Positions 8,807 through 16,714 of a stretch of DNA of 64,000 bases are shown piece after piece. Source of the stretch: Parabacteroides distasonis (GTDB lineage: Bacteria > Bacteroidota > Bacteroidia > Bacteroidales > Tannerellaceae); contig NZ_SRYM01000005.1 in the NCBI RefSeq assembly GCF_004793765.1, positions 61,662 through 125,661 of the forward strand, given 5' to 3'. Made by a program: the position numbers and the translations under genes. Position 1 is the first letter of the stretch. Each line of letters opens with the position of its first letter. The notes beneath the pieces are model-generated. The model saw nothing but the letters and a program-made list of their open reading frames with translations. It ran no database searches and was not told where the DNA came from.

Positions 8807-10213
8807 TCAAAAACAGCTTGAACCATCGAAGCAGTGCGTACAAACCTTACACTTAGGCAAGCCGATCGCCTCCACCAAGGTTTCCAGCGTATTAAACTTC
8901 AAGGAACTCAACCCGAAACGCTCGGCGATAATCCCAACCATCTTCTTATATTCCGGAGAGTCTGTCGTAGCGTATTTATCTAGATTCTTATTCTCATCCC
9001 CTTCCAGTTCCTTGATAATCTGGCGAGTTATCAATTCCAGAGGGCTTTTGGAAGAAGTGAAACCGATAAACGGACAACTATAAATCAATGGGGGGCAAGC
9101 GATACGCATATGTACCTCTTTCGCCCCATAATCATATAAAATCTTCACGTTATCACGAAGCTGCGTACCACGCACGATCGAGTCATCGCAGAAAAGGATA
9201 CGTTTACCTTCCAGCATCGCACGGTTCGGTATCAATTTCATCTTAGCCACCAAGGAACGCATCTCTTGGTTGGCCGGGGTAAAACTACGAGGCCACGTCG
9301 GTGTATACTTAGCGATAGCCCGATGATAAGGCACCCCCTTACCTTCCGCATATCCCAAAGCCATACCCACTCCGGAATCCGGTATACCACAGGCGCAATC
9401 CACCTCCGAGTCATCCTTCTGCCCCATCTTATATCCACTCATAAACCGGACATCCTCCACATTTTTACCCTCATAGCAAGAAACAGGGAATCCATAATAT
9501 ACCCAAAGGAAAGAGCAGATCTGCATCCCTTCATTCGGTTTACGCATCTGCTCCATACCATCGGCACGCAAACGAACGATCTCGCCCGGGCCTATAAATT
9601 TCTCGATCTCATAATCCAAGTTCGGAAGACTGCTGGACTCGCTGGTCGCCGCATAAGCTCCATCTTTCTTCCCGATTACGATCGGCGTACGCCCCCACTT
9701 ATCACGGGCGGCGATAATACCATCCTCCGTCAGGAGCAACATAGAGCAAGAGCCCTTTATCTTATTGTAAACATTCTCAATGCCCTCCACGAAGTCCTTA
9801 CCTTGTGTAATCAGCAAAGCGACTAACTCCGTCTGATTCGTTTTTCCTGAACTCAATTCCGAAAAATGCATATTCGCCTTCAATAACTCATCCTCCAATT
9901 CGTCCAAGTTATTGATCTTCGCCACCGTCACGATCGCGAATTTTCCTAAGTGAGAGTTGATAACGATTGGCTGCGCATCCGTATCGCTGATAATACCGAC
10001 CCCGGCATTTCCTTTGAATTTAGGAAGCCCCGGTTCAAACTTGGTGCGGAAATAAGAATTCTCCAGATTGTGGATCGAACGCGTAAATCCTTCTTCCTTA
10101 TCGTACGTAGCCATACCGCCTCTGCGGGTTCCTAGATGAGAATTGTAGTCCGTACCATAGAATAAATCCGTAATACAGTCTCCATTAGAAATAGTTCCGA
10201 AAAAACCACCCAT
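8807..10213 (-). CDS. PurF-like amidophosphoribosyltransferase homologue without the N-terminal cysteine
   Basis: 468 residues, PurF-sized. The N-terminal half is a class II glutamine amidotransferase (Ntn) fold. The C-terminal half is a phosphoribosyltransferase with the PRPP loop ILFCDDSIVRGTQ (about residues 350-362), GIPDSGVGMALGYAEGKG, and HMRIACPPLIYSCPF. The chain starts MGGFFGTISNGD where active PurF has Met-Cys-Gly-Ile (or a propeptide ending before Cys), and no alternative upstream start would add a cysteine. The glutamine-site RGQ is RGG here, in HLGTRRGGMATYD. It may use free ammonia or do something other than the first step of purine synthesis. The C-terminus is cysteine-rich (KCKVCTHCFDGSSCF). 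Monocistronic, with its own promoter box and terminator. A canonical purF would be expected elsewhere in the genome. Confidence 0.8.
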   Translation of the reverse strand: MGGFFGTISNGDCITDLFYGTDYNSHLGTRRGGMATYDKEEGFTRSIHNLENSYFRTKFEPGLPKFKGNAGVGIISDTDAQPIVINSHLGKFAIVTVAKINNLDELEDELLKANMHFSELSSGKTNQTELVALLITQGKDFVEGIENVYNKIKGSCSMLLLTEDGIIAARDKWGRTPIVIGKKDGAYAATSESSSLPNLDYEIEKFIGPGEIVRLRADGMEQMRKPNEGMQICSFLWVYYGFPVSCYEGKNVEDVRFMSGYKMGQKDDSEVDCACGIPDSGVGMALGYAEGKGVPYHRAIAKYTPTWPRSFTPANQEMRSLVAKMKLIPNRAMLEGKRILFCDDSIVRGTQLRDNVKILYDYGAKEVHMRIACPPLIYSCPFIGFTSSKSPLELITRQIIKELEGDENKNLDKYATTDSPEYKKMVGIIAERFGLSSLKFNTLETLVEAIGLPKCKVCTHCFDGSSCF

Positions 10214-10246
10214 TGTTTTTTATGTTTGTATTTATGTTTGAGACCG

Positions 10247-10254
10247 CAAAGGTA
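10247..10254 (-). promoter_or_regulatory. -7 promoter box for the PurF-like gene
   Basis: Minus-strand TACCTTTG (TAnnTTTG), 34 bp upstream of the start codon at 10213. A TTTG lies upstream (10278-10281) at 23 bp, slightly wider than the usual 19-21. Confidence 0.55.
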
Positions 10255-10314
10255 CAAGTTTATTTATATATGTTCCAAAATTTACTTCATAACGTTTATT
10301 ATCATTGGCAATAA

Positions 10315-10348
10315 AAAAAGGATATCCTTTTCGGGATATCCTTTTCCT
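10315..10348 (-). terminator. Rho-independent terminator of rplU-rpmA
   Basis: Stem AAAAGGATATCC / GGATATCCTTTT with a short loop, 20 nt after the rpmA stop codon. On the minus strand it is followed by a T run. End coordinates are accurate to a few bases. Confidence 0.8.
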
Positions 10349-10368
10349 TATTCTTTGGTGGCAGAAAC

Positions 10369-10635
10369 TTAAGCCTCAGCAACAACTTCTTTTACAGAAA
10401 CGAATGATCTGTTTTCTTTTCCCCTACGGAAAGTAACAACGCCATCTACCAACGCATACAACGTATGATCCTTACCGATACCTACGTTCTCGCCCGGATG
10501 ATGAACCGTACCTCTTTGACGAACGATGATGTTACCAGCTTTAGCAACCTCACCACCAAAAAGCTTAACACCTAATCTTTTACTTTGTGATTCACGGCCG
10601 TTCTTAGAACTACCCACACCTTTTTTATGTGCCAT
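10369..10635 (-). CDS. rpmA: 50S ribosomal protein L27
   Basis: 88 residues starting [16 protein letters not shown], the conserved N-terminus that reaches the peptidyl transferase centre. It has GVKLFGGE and [27 protein letters not shown], the L27 signature. No N-terminal extension needing Prp-type processing (as in Firmicutes) is seen. It lies 22 nt downstream of rplU in the usual rplU-rpmA operon and is followed by a strong terminator. Confidence 0.99.
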   Translation of the reverse strand: MAHKKGVGSSKNGRESQSKRLGVKLFGGEVAKAGNIIVRQRGTVHHPGENVGIGKDHTLYALVDGVVTFRRGKENRSFVSVKEVVAEA

Positions 10636-10657
10636 TTCTTTTCTTCTCCTTTAAACG

Positions 10658-10975
10658 TTAAGCAATAACTTCTTTAATACTCACCTCAGTGAACTGCTGA
10701 CGGTGACCGTTCAATTTACGGTAACCTTTTCTTCTCTTCTTGTGGAATACCAGCACCTTGTCACCTTTTACCAGCGGAGATAATACCTCGCATACTACCT
10801 TTGCGCCCTCTACAGTAGGAACACCCACTGTTACCTCACCGTTGTTATCTACTAACAACACCTTGTCAAACTCCACAACAGCACCGCTTTCTGCGTTCTG
10901 AATGTGATGAACGAACAATTTCTTGCCTTGCTCAGCCTTGAACTGTTGTCCGTTAATTTCTACGATTACGTACAT
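10658..10975 (-). CDS. rplU: 50S ribosomal protein L21
   Basis: 105 residues, full length. [22 protein letters not shown] at the start and [27 protein letters not shown] at the end are typical of L21, which binds 23S rRNA. First gene of rplU-rpmA. An upstream promoter with both boxes (11064-11093) implies a leader of roughly 80 nt containing a GC-rich segment that can fold (GTGG...CCAC around a GGAGC-type stem). That leader could be a regulatory site, but I do not recognise a known class. Confidence 0.99.
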   Translation of the reverse strand: MYVIVEINGQQFKAEQGKKLFVHHIQNAESGAVVEFDKVLLVDNNGEVTVGVPTVEGAKVVCEVLSPLVKGDKVLVFHKKRRKGYRKLNGHRQQFTEVSIKEVIA

Positions 10976-11063
10976 CTGTCTTAAAATCTTTTAAACAGGT
11001 TAGGTCCCGGGGGTGGGCTCCGTCTCCAGCTCCACTTATTTACCCTCTGCGGAAAATCGAGTG

Positions 11064-11093
11064 CAAAGATAGAGGTTTTTATTTAAAGGACAA
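11064..11093 (-). promoter_or_regulatory. Promoter of rplU-rpmA
   Basis: Minus strand: TTG (11091-11093), 19 nt, then TATCTTTG (11064-11071). This matches the Bacteroidetes -33/-7 pattern with good spacing. The predicted start lies about 80 nt before the rplU ATG, giving a long leader. Confidence 0.7.
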
Positions 11094-11145
11094 GGGATGA
11101 AGGAAGAAAAAAACTGACGCTGTTCTAATTCTTGTTTTTTATTTG

Positions 11146-11436
11146 TCATACCAAACGTATTCCAGTCATTAATGCTTCCCTTGCTACCGGTGAGTCCTCG
11201 TGATCACCTATTATATCAATCTTCTGATCTCCCAAAAAGTATTTCAAACGAGCCAACATCCTGATACGAGCCAATACGCCTTTTCGCTCCGAGGAACCAC
11301 GTACAAGCAAATCAATATCCCCTCCTTTCTTCTCATCATTTATACGAGAACCAAAGAGATAGATCTCCACTCCCTCACCATAAATTTCCTTAGTGGCACG
11401 AAGTATTACTTGTATTTCTTTTTTACTTAAACGCAT
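11146..11436 (-). CDS. MNT-type nucleotidyltransferase domain protein
   Basis: 96 residues from the ATG at 11436 (MRLSKKEIQVIL); the frame is open to 11508 (120 residues), but that extension is not typical of the family. IYLFGSRINDEKKGGDIDLLV is the polymerase-beta-like nucleotidyltransferase motif GS-x10-DxD that binds the nucleotide and metal. Such minimal nucleotidyltransferases usually pair with a HEPN-domain toxin, but no HEPN gene lies next to it here. It may be a solitary remnant of a toxin-antitoxin pair or act alone. It stands at the left edge of the accessory region between rplU and the tRNA. Confidence 0.75.
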   Translation of the reverse strand: MRLSKKEIQVILRATKEIYGEGVEIYLFGSRINDEKKGGDIDLLVRGSSERKGVLARIRMLARLKYFLGDQKIDIIGDHEDSPVAREALMTGIRLV

Positions 11437-11537
11437 ATATTCATATACATCCTTCTTAAGTACAAAGAAGAATGTTTTTATTTCCCCAACCCATGTTTTC
11501 TTGAACAAAATTTATCCTGTTGAGTGCTTACAAAACA

Positions 11538-11575
11538 AAATCGGGAAGGTTGGTTATAATACTGACCTTCCCGAT
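11538..11575 (-). terminator. Terminator hairpin downstream of the cupin gene
   Basis: Perfect 12-bp stem AATCGGGAAGGT / ACCTTCCCGATT with a 14-nt loop, 32 nt after the cupin stop on the minus strand. The following T run is weak (TTTTGTTTTG), so it may be a moderate terminator. Confidence 0.7.
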
Positions 11576-11606
11576 TACTTTATTTCCAAACACAGAAAAA
11601 TTCTAA

Positions 11607-12040
11607 TTATCTTAAGATATCAAAAGAGACATGCAGAAAATCCTCTGTAGTCTCGGGATCATATGCTCGGTCTTTCGCCTCAAAAACAACACTCCCCGGA
11701 ACAAAACAAATACAAGTATGATACATTCCTTGAGGAACCTGTATCCCTGAACAAGATCCACCAGCCTCTAAAACAAACTCGTCAATCTTATTTCCCCTCG
11801 CATCATAAAACACTTCACGTACAGCCCCCCCCGACAAACGATTACCGTCTCTGACGTTTCTTGATGTCGATGTATCGGTATCACGGTCTCTGGCATCAGG
11901 ACATTCAGCATCCGCTGCGAGGTATCCTTCCCAGCCACGGTTCTCAAATCATAATGCATTCGTTTTCTTGGTGAGAAAATCGCATCCAATAAGATCTTAT
12001 CAAACAATTCATTACTCAGCTCCATACATTCCATTATCAT
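11607..12040 (-). pseudogene. WbuC-like cupin gene split by a frameshift at a G8 tract
   Basis: Two overlapping frames make one cupin. The first (start 12040, or 12025 at MELSNEL) gives FDKILLDAIFSPRKRMHYD and the metal-binding stretch PIHRHQETSETVIVCRG. The second gives AVREVFYDARGNKIDEFVL, then GIQVPQGMYHTCICFVPGSVVFEAKD down to 11607. The frame changes at eight C on the plus strand (11825-11832; G8 in the coding strand). Six or nine G would restore a continuous protein of about 140 residues. WbuC-family cupins often sit near surface-polysaccharide genes. As sequenced the gene is out of frame; slippage at the tract could switch it on, or it may be a sequencing error or a true pseudogene. 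Confidence 0.75.
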
Positions 12041-12131
12041 TTAAAAGCAAACACAAATGCTCCATACATTTATAGAGTGCCATCATTCAAATTTTCATTA
12101 TTTGATCTAGCATAACTATACAAAGATGTAT

Positions 12132-12163
12132 AGCTTGGCTGTTTATATGGCCAAGCTTTTTTT
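12132..12163 (+). terminator. Strong terminator-like hairpin beside the IS remnant
   Basis: Stem AGCTTGGC / GCCAAGCT with a 10-nt loop followed by seven T on the plus strand. No plus-strand gene precedes it, so it may belong to the left end of the decayed insertion sequence and block transcription into it. Confidence 0.6.
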
Positions 12164-12326
12164 GTAAACAGGTCTTTAAGGGGTCTAAATGGCCGGAACT
12201 TCAATTATGGCAGAAAGCGTGTCCCGTGACAGGGATGCGCTTTCTTGGTAAACCTGCTCATTTTCTAGTAAGCCATAAAACATAAAGGTGTCAGTAGATT
12301 TTTAGTGGGGATTATTTTTTATATTA

Positions 12327-13346
12327 GTGGAATGTTACTTACTTCGTATTATGGAAAACGAAAACTTGAACCAGCTTGCCCGCCTCGTGTTGCCTGCACA
12401 GATATTAGATTACTTTCTTATTTCAGGGGTTGAACAAACCTCTCAAGAGATTTATATTAGTCTAGATGAAAAAATGAATCCGGAGTTGATTAAAGACGTA
12501 CATTTTGAATCCAAAGGTTTTATGGAAGCAGTAAGTGTGACTGACTTACGCACAGGTAAGAGCTTCAGTATTCCCATCGGCCTGGATATAGTTGCCAAGG
12601 GCACCCGATACTCCAACGAATTTGGAGCTTTTTTAAAAGAGACATATGGAGACATCCCCGGTGACCTGCCGTACGCTTGAGGAATCCTATCATATAGACC
12701 GTCATGCATTTGAAAAGCAGTATAAGGAAGTACTCAGCGGATATCGCAAGTGGGAACAATTGGCTCATGCCGGTGACTGGATATGGCAGGCACTGAATCA
12801 GAGGATGTCATAACCGTGCTGCAACGAATTGACGAAGAAAGCCGCTATGCTGTTAAAGGATTGACACTTGATCTTTCAGATTCAATGCGCAAGATCGTAC
12901 GGGCAGCATTTCCCGAAGCCAGTCGCATTATGGACCGCTTCCACATACGGAAATTGGCCTGTGATGCCGTGCGGGAATTACGCATCAAACATCGCCGGGA
13001 TGCTATACGGCAAGCCAACGAGGAAATGGAGGAAGCCAAACACAATGACGAAGACCATGTCCCATACCGATATTCCAACGGTGATACCCGTAGAGAATTG
13101 CTTATACGCTCTCGGCATTTGCTTTTTAAGTCAGCCGACAAATGGACAGAAAGACGGAAACAAAGAGCGGCAGTACTATTTTGGGAATATCCCGACATTA
13201 AGATGGCGTATGGCCTGTGCCATTCCCTGCGTATGATATTCTCAAAAAATACCATCAAGAATGCTGCACGATTAGCCGTGGCACGCTGGTATAACAAGGT
13301 GGAGGAGGCAGGGCCGCATTCTTTTAACGTTATGGCTGCCACATAA
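12327..13346 (+). mobile_element. Decayed ISAon1/ISL3-like insertion sequence
   Basis: Two broken reading frames. 12327-12680 encodes 117 residues (the ATG at 12351 gives MENENLNQLARLVLPAQILDYF) like the ISAon1 N-terminal region protein; the frame is lost near 12680. The next stretch still reads SYHIDRHAFEKQYKEVLSGY in another frame. 12783-13346 encodes 187 residues of an ISL3/ISAon1-type DDE transposase core (TLDLSDSMRKIVRAAFPEA then MDRFHIRKLACDAVRELR), missing both N- and C-terminal parts. The element looks non-functional, with an internal deletion near 12780. I could not define terminal inverted repeats; the terminator-like hairpins at 12132 and 13373 may mark its edges. Confidence 0.75.
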
Positions 13347-13372
13347 TAAGCTATATCTCTATACCCTATTGA

Positions 13373-13408
13373 TTATCTGCATTGTTTCACCCCAAATGAT
13401 GCAGATAA
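13373..13408 (+). terminator. Hairpin after the IS remnant
   Basis: Perfect 10-bp stem TTATCTGCAT / ATGCAGATAA followed by TTTCTGTTTTTA on the plus strand. It separates the IS remnant from the ATPase-DUF3226 operon. Confidence 0.55.
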
Positions 13409-13478
13409 TTTCTGTTTTTAAGATACACAAGTCAGAGAAATAAAATGATATTTGGCGCACAATGTGAAATAAAAGTAG

Positions 13479-13486
13479 TATCTTTG
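13479..13486 (+). promoter_or_regulatory. -7 promoter box of the ATPase-DUF3226 operon
   Basis: TATCTTTG (TAnnTTTG) 33 bp upstream of the ATG at 13520. A TTTG lies 24 bp upstream (13451-13454), wider than usual. Confidence 0.6.
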
Positions 13487-13519
13487 TGGTAAATTATGGA
13501 TAATAGTATATAGTACAGT

Positions 13520-14617
13520 ATGATACAGTCTCTTAAGATTCGGAACTTTAAAAACTTGTCAGGGTTAAATATCCCTAAGTTGTCTCGAATTAACTTGATT
13601 TCAGGCAAGAATAATGTCGGAAAGTCATCGTTGTTGGAGGCTATTGGTGTATATGTTGATGATTCTGAATTATTCTATGTCGTAGAAGAGAGAGGGGAGT
13701 TACCTAAATATAGTAGCAAGGATACAACAGAATACCTTAAACCCAATATCGAAGCAATATCTTCTTTATTCACAAATAGAAATACTAATGTGACAGAAGA
13801 TAATATCATTGAGATCTCTGATAATGATGATGTTCTGTCATTGCGTTATGTTTATTACACAGAGCAAGAAACTGAGGAAGATGGGAATATAGTACGAAAA
13901 GCTATAGTTTTTGACTCAAGGGATGATATTGCTACTGGAGATGCACACCTTGCATTGGAAATTATAAGAAAAGGTAAGAACAAAGCTATAGTGCCTTTAG
14001 AGCGTCGCCTTGACTCTATAAGATTAGGTAGGACTAAGAAAACAGATATAGCATCTGTAATCAGGGTTAATCCTGAAACATTTGGAAATCTATATATCGG
14101 AAGGCTCTGGGACAATGTAACACTGACAGAGAAAGAGGAATATGTAATTGATGCTTTGAGAATTATAGAGCCGAATATCGAAAGTTTGGCGTTCCTTGAG
14201 GAATCACCCCGTATTGGACGATATCCTGTAGTAAAAGTAAAGGGCGTTAGCAAGAGATTGCCATTAAGAAGTATGGGTGATGGAATCAATCACATTTTGT
14301 CAATTATCCTTGCATTGGTTAATTGCGAAAATGGGTGCCTATTGATAGATGAGATTGATAACGGATTGCATTATACCGTGCAGAAACAATTGTGGTCTGT
14401 AATTTTCAAATTGGCAATTAAACTTAATGTACAAATATTTGCGACAACACATAGCTCTGATTGTATCAGTAGTTTCGGTTATGTCTTGAAGGAGGATACT
14501 AATATCGAAGAAGGACGCTATATAAGACTTGAAAACAAACAGAGTGCAATAACTTTCACCGAATATAATTTGGAAGAATTAAAGATAGTTGCAGCTCAAA
14601 ACATTGAAATCAGATAG
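13520..14617 (+). CDS. AAA-family ABC-type ATPase, OLD/AriA-like
   Basis: 365 residues. N-terminus IQSLKIRNFKNLSGLNIPKLSRINLISGKNNVGKSSLLEA gives the Walker A motif (GKNNVGKSS, about residues 30-38) of the RecF/OLD/AAA_15 group. The LRSMGDGINHILSI stretch near residue 250 sits where an ABC signature helix is expected. LLIDEIDNGLHY (Walker B with catalytic Glu) and FATTHSSDCI (switch His) follow. It ends 2 nt before a DUF3226 Toprim-like gene, so the pair is almost surely an operon. ATPase plus Toprim partner is the layout of PARIS (AriA/AriB) and of split OLD nucleases, which are phage defences. Base composition is visibly more AT-rich than the chromosomal neighbours, as expected for transferred DNA. 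The defence role is inference. Confidence 0.85.
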   Translation: MIQSLKIRNFKNLSGLNIPKLSRINLISGKNNVGKSSLLEAIGVYVDDSELFYVVEERGELPKYSSKDTTEYLKPNIEAISSLFTNRNTNVTEDNIIEISDNDDVLSLRYVYYTEQETEEDGNIVRKAIVFDSRDDIATGDAHLALEIIRKGKNKAIVPLERRLDSIRLGRTKKTDIASVIRVNPETFGNLYIGRLWDNVTLTEKEEYVIDALRIIEPNIESLAFLEESPRIGRYPVVKVKGVSKRLPLRSMGDGINHILSIILALVNCENGCLLIDEIDNGLHYTVQKQLWSVIFKLAIKLNVQIFATTHSSDCISSFGYVLKEDTNIEEGRYIRLENKQSAITFTEYNLEELKIVAAQNIEIR

Positions 14618-14619
14618 TT

Positions 14620-15252
14620 ATGGATAATATGACTCAAACTTTATTTGTTGAAGGCAATGATGATTTGCATCTTATCTGTAATATCTGTAAGGTGTTTAAT
14701 GTTGCTAAGACCTTCGATGTCGAAGATAGCAAAGGAATAACTAAATTATTGGAAGGATTACCAGTAAGACTTAAAGGTTCAGGCGAAACTAAAACTATTG
14801 GCGTGGTAGTAGATGCTGATGTGAGTATTGGATCAAGATGGCAGCAAATACGAGATATTTTGGTGAAGTCTAATCTTTATGCAGATATTCCAGAAGAGTG
14901 TCCTTCAAATGGATTGATACTTAAGCCGATTAATTCTGATGATATAAAAATCGGAGTGTGGATTATGCCGAATAATAACAATAATGGAATGTTAGAGGAT
15001 TTTGCGGCATTCTTAATTCCTGATGACGACAAGTTGTTGCCAGAAGTTGAAAATGTTTTAGATAGCATAGAGGCAAGAGGTTTGAATAAGTATAAACCAA
15101 TACATCATTCAAAGGCGAAGATACACACTTGGTTGGCGTGGCAAGAAGATCCTGGAACACCTATGGGCTCTGCTGTAACTAAGAAATATCTAACTACAAC
15201 ACCTCCTATTTGTCAGGCATTTGTCAACTGGCTGAACGCTTTATACAATTAA
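14620..15252 (+). CDS. DUF3226 (Toprim-like) protein, partner of the ATPase
   Basis: 210 residues with the DUF3226 pattern. An N-terminal LFVEGNDDLHLI supplies the Toprim-type Glu, GVVVDADVSIGSRWQQIRDIL the DxD motif, and GVWIMPNNNNNGMLEDFAAFLI and AKIHTWLAWQEDPGTPMGSA the conserved C-terminal part. Toprim folds in OLD nucleases and AriB bind metal and cut nucleic acid, so this is the likely effector or nuclease subunit. It directly follows the ATPase gene (2-nt gap) in equally AT-rich DNA and is followed by the remains of another gene and an IS21 element. I do not know a named system made of exactly this pair. Confidence 0.85.
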   Translation: MDNMTQTLFVEGNDDLHLICNICKVFNVAKTFDVEDSKGITKLLEGLPVRLKGSGETKTIGVVVDADVSIGSRWQQIRDILVKSNLYADIPEECPSNGLILKPINSDDIKIGVWIMPNNNNNGMLEDFAAFLIPDDDKLLPEVENVLDSIEARGLNKYKPIHHSKAKIHTWLAWQEDPGTPMGSAVTKKYLTTTPPICQAFVNWLNALYN

Positions 15253-15330
15253 GAAGATGTAATGAAAATAACATCTGTAATGACGATCATAAATGCTGTG
15301 GTCGTCATTATTGTTTAATATCACCAGACA

Positions 15331-15525
15331 TTATGCTATCTTCCCATCCAACTTTATCCTGCACTCGGATTCGGTGTGCGACATCTTGCGTTCGATGGTT
15401 GAGACTTCGATGTCGCGGAGAGCGTGAGCAAAGACTTTCTTAATGAATGTGGCGGTGTGGATACGCCTTTTGCCGAATGCTTTACCGATGTTCCAGCCGA
15501 AGTGCATCAGGTCGATGCTTTTGAG
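15331..15525 (-). pseudogene. 3' remnant of an unknown gene, cut by the IS21 element
   Basis: About 65 residues ending at 15331 (contains FGWNIGKAFGKRRIHTATF and ALRDIEVSTIERKMSHTESE). The frame runs straight into the IS21 terminal repeat at 15526, so the 5' part is gone. It does not look like the C-terminus of a tyrosine recombinase (no H-x-x-R or Tyr motif), so it is not the missing half of the integrase on the far side of the IS. Function not recognised. Confidence 0.45.
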
Positions 15526-15556
15526 TGGAAAATTCACTCATATTTGCCCCCTTCCG

Positions 15557-15628
15557 TCCACTTTAAAGTGATCCCCTAAATTCACTCGAAAGTGATCCCT
15601 TAAATTCACTTTAAAATGATCCCCCAAA
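15557..15628 (+). repeat. Three 24-bp subterminal repeats of the IS21 left end
   Basis: Three adjacent 24-bp units at 15557, 15581 and 15605 share the core TTCACTTTAAAGTGATCCCC with small changes. Each core is itself a near-palindrome (CACTTTAAAGTG). They are the expected IstA-binding sites of an IS21 end; a related single copy lies near the right end (about 19461-19485). Confidence 0.8.
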
Positions 15629-16714
15629 AGTGAGTTTGATTTTTGTTTATCCGGTCTATAATTCTATTTTGTTTGTTAAAAACAAATAAAAGTCATTTAT
15701 GCCCAATAAACAATTAGGAATGGAAAAGATTCGTCAAGTGTTACGCTGTTACTCCCAGGGTCATGGGACCAAAAGTATCAGCAGTATGTTAAGCGTCTCT
15801 CGCAACACGGTCAAGAAATACTTACAAGTATTTCAACGTAGCGGTTTGGATTATGAGCAGATGTTGTCCCTGCCGGACCAGGAACTCTCAAAGTTATTCC
15901 ACGAAAAGAGCAGAGTAAAGACGGAAAGTGAACGGCTGGGAGAACTAAAGTCGTTGTTACCCGAGTATTGCAAGCGGCTTAAGAAGAAAGGTGTTACCCG
16001 CGAGGCGTTGCATCGCGAGTACCTTTCTTCCCATCCGGATGGCTACGGACGCACCCGCTTCTATATTCTGATTCAGCAGTATATAGCCTGCAGCCGTCCC
16101 ATCATGCATCTTGAGCATAAAGCCGGTGATAAAATGTTCATAGACTTCGCCGGCGACAAACTTTCCATCATCGACCTTGATACGGGAGAAATCATTCCTG
16201 TGGAGGTTTTTGTCGCGATTCTTCCCTGCAGCCAGTTAACCTATGTGGAAGCTGTCATGAGCCAGAAAAAAGAGGACTTGATCCGTGCTTCGGAAAACGC
16301 CCTGTTATACTACCAGGGAGCTCCCTCCGCCATCATCCCGGACAATCTCAAGTCTGCCGTTACCAAGAGCAGTAAATACGAGGCTATCCTGAATGAAGAC
16401 TTTGCCGCTTTTGCCGAACATTACGGCTGTACCGTAATCCCCGCCAGGGCTTACAAGCCACGTGACAAGGCGCTGGTGGAAGGTGCCGTTAAACTGATTT
16501 ACCGCAGTATCTATCCCAAGATACAGGAACGCGAGTTTTATGACCTGGATTCACTGAACGCGGCTATCCGCGTGGCATTGGAACTCCATAACAACACTCC
16601 GCTCACAGGCCGCAAATACAGTCGGCGGGAACAGTTCGAGGAGATAGAACATGATTCCCTGCGCAAACTAAATCCCATCCGCTTTGAACTCAGACATCGT
16701 TACAGGGCTACCGT

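Noticed and set aside
10976..11063. Known riboswitch or ribosomal-protein leader before rplU
   Set aside because: The leader can fold but matches no class I can name; left as a promoter with a long leader.
11146..11436. Complete HEPN-MNT toxin-antitoxin pair
   Set aside because: Only the nucleotidyltransferase is present; no HEPN gene within reach on either side.
15331..15525. C-terminal half of the truncated integrase
   Set aside because: No H-x-x-R, His or Tyr motifs of tyrosine recombinases; the sequence does not continue the integrase across the IS.
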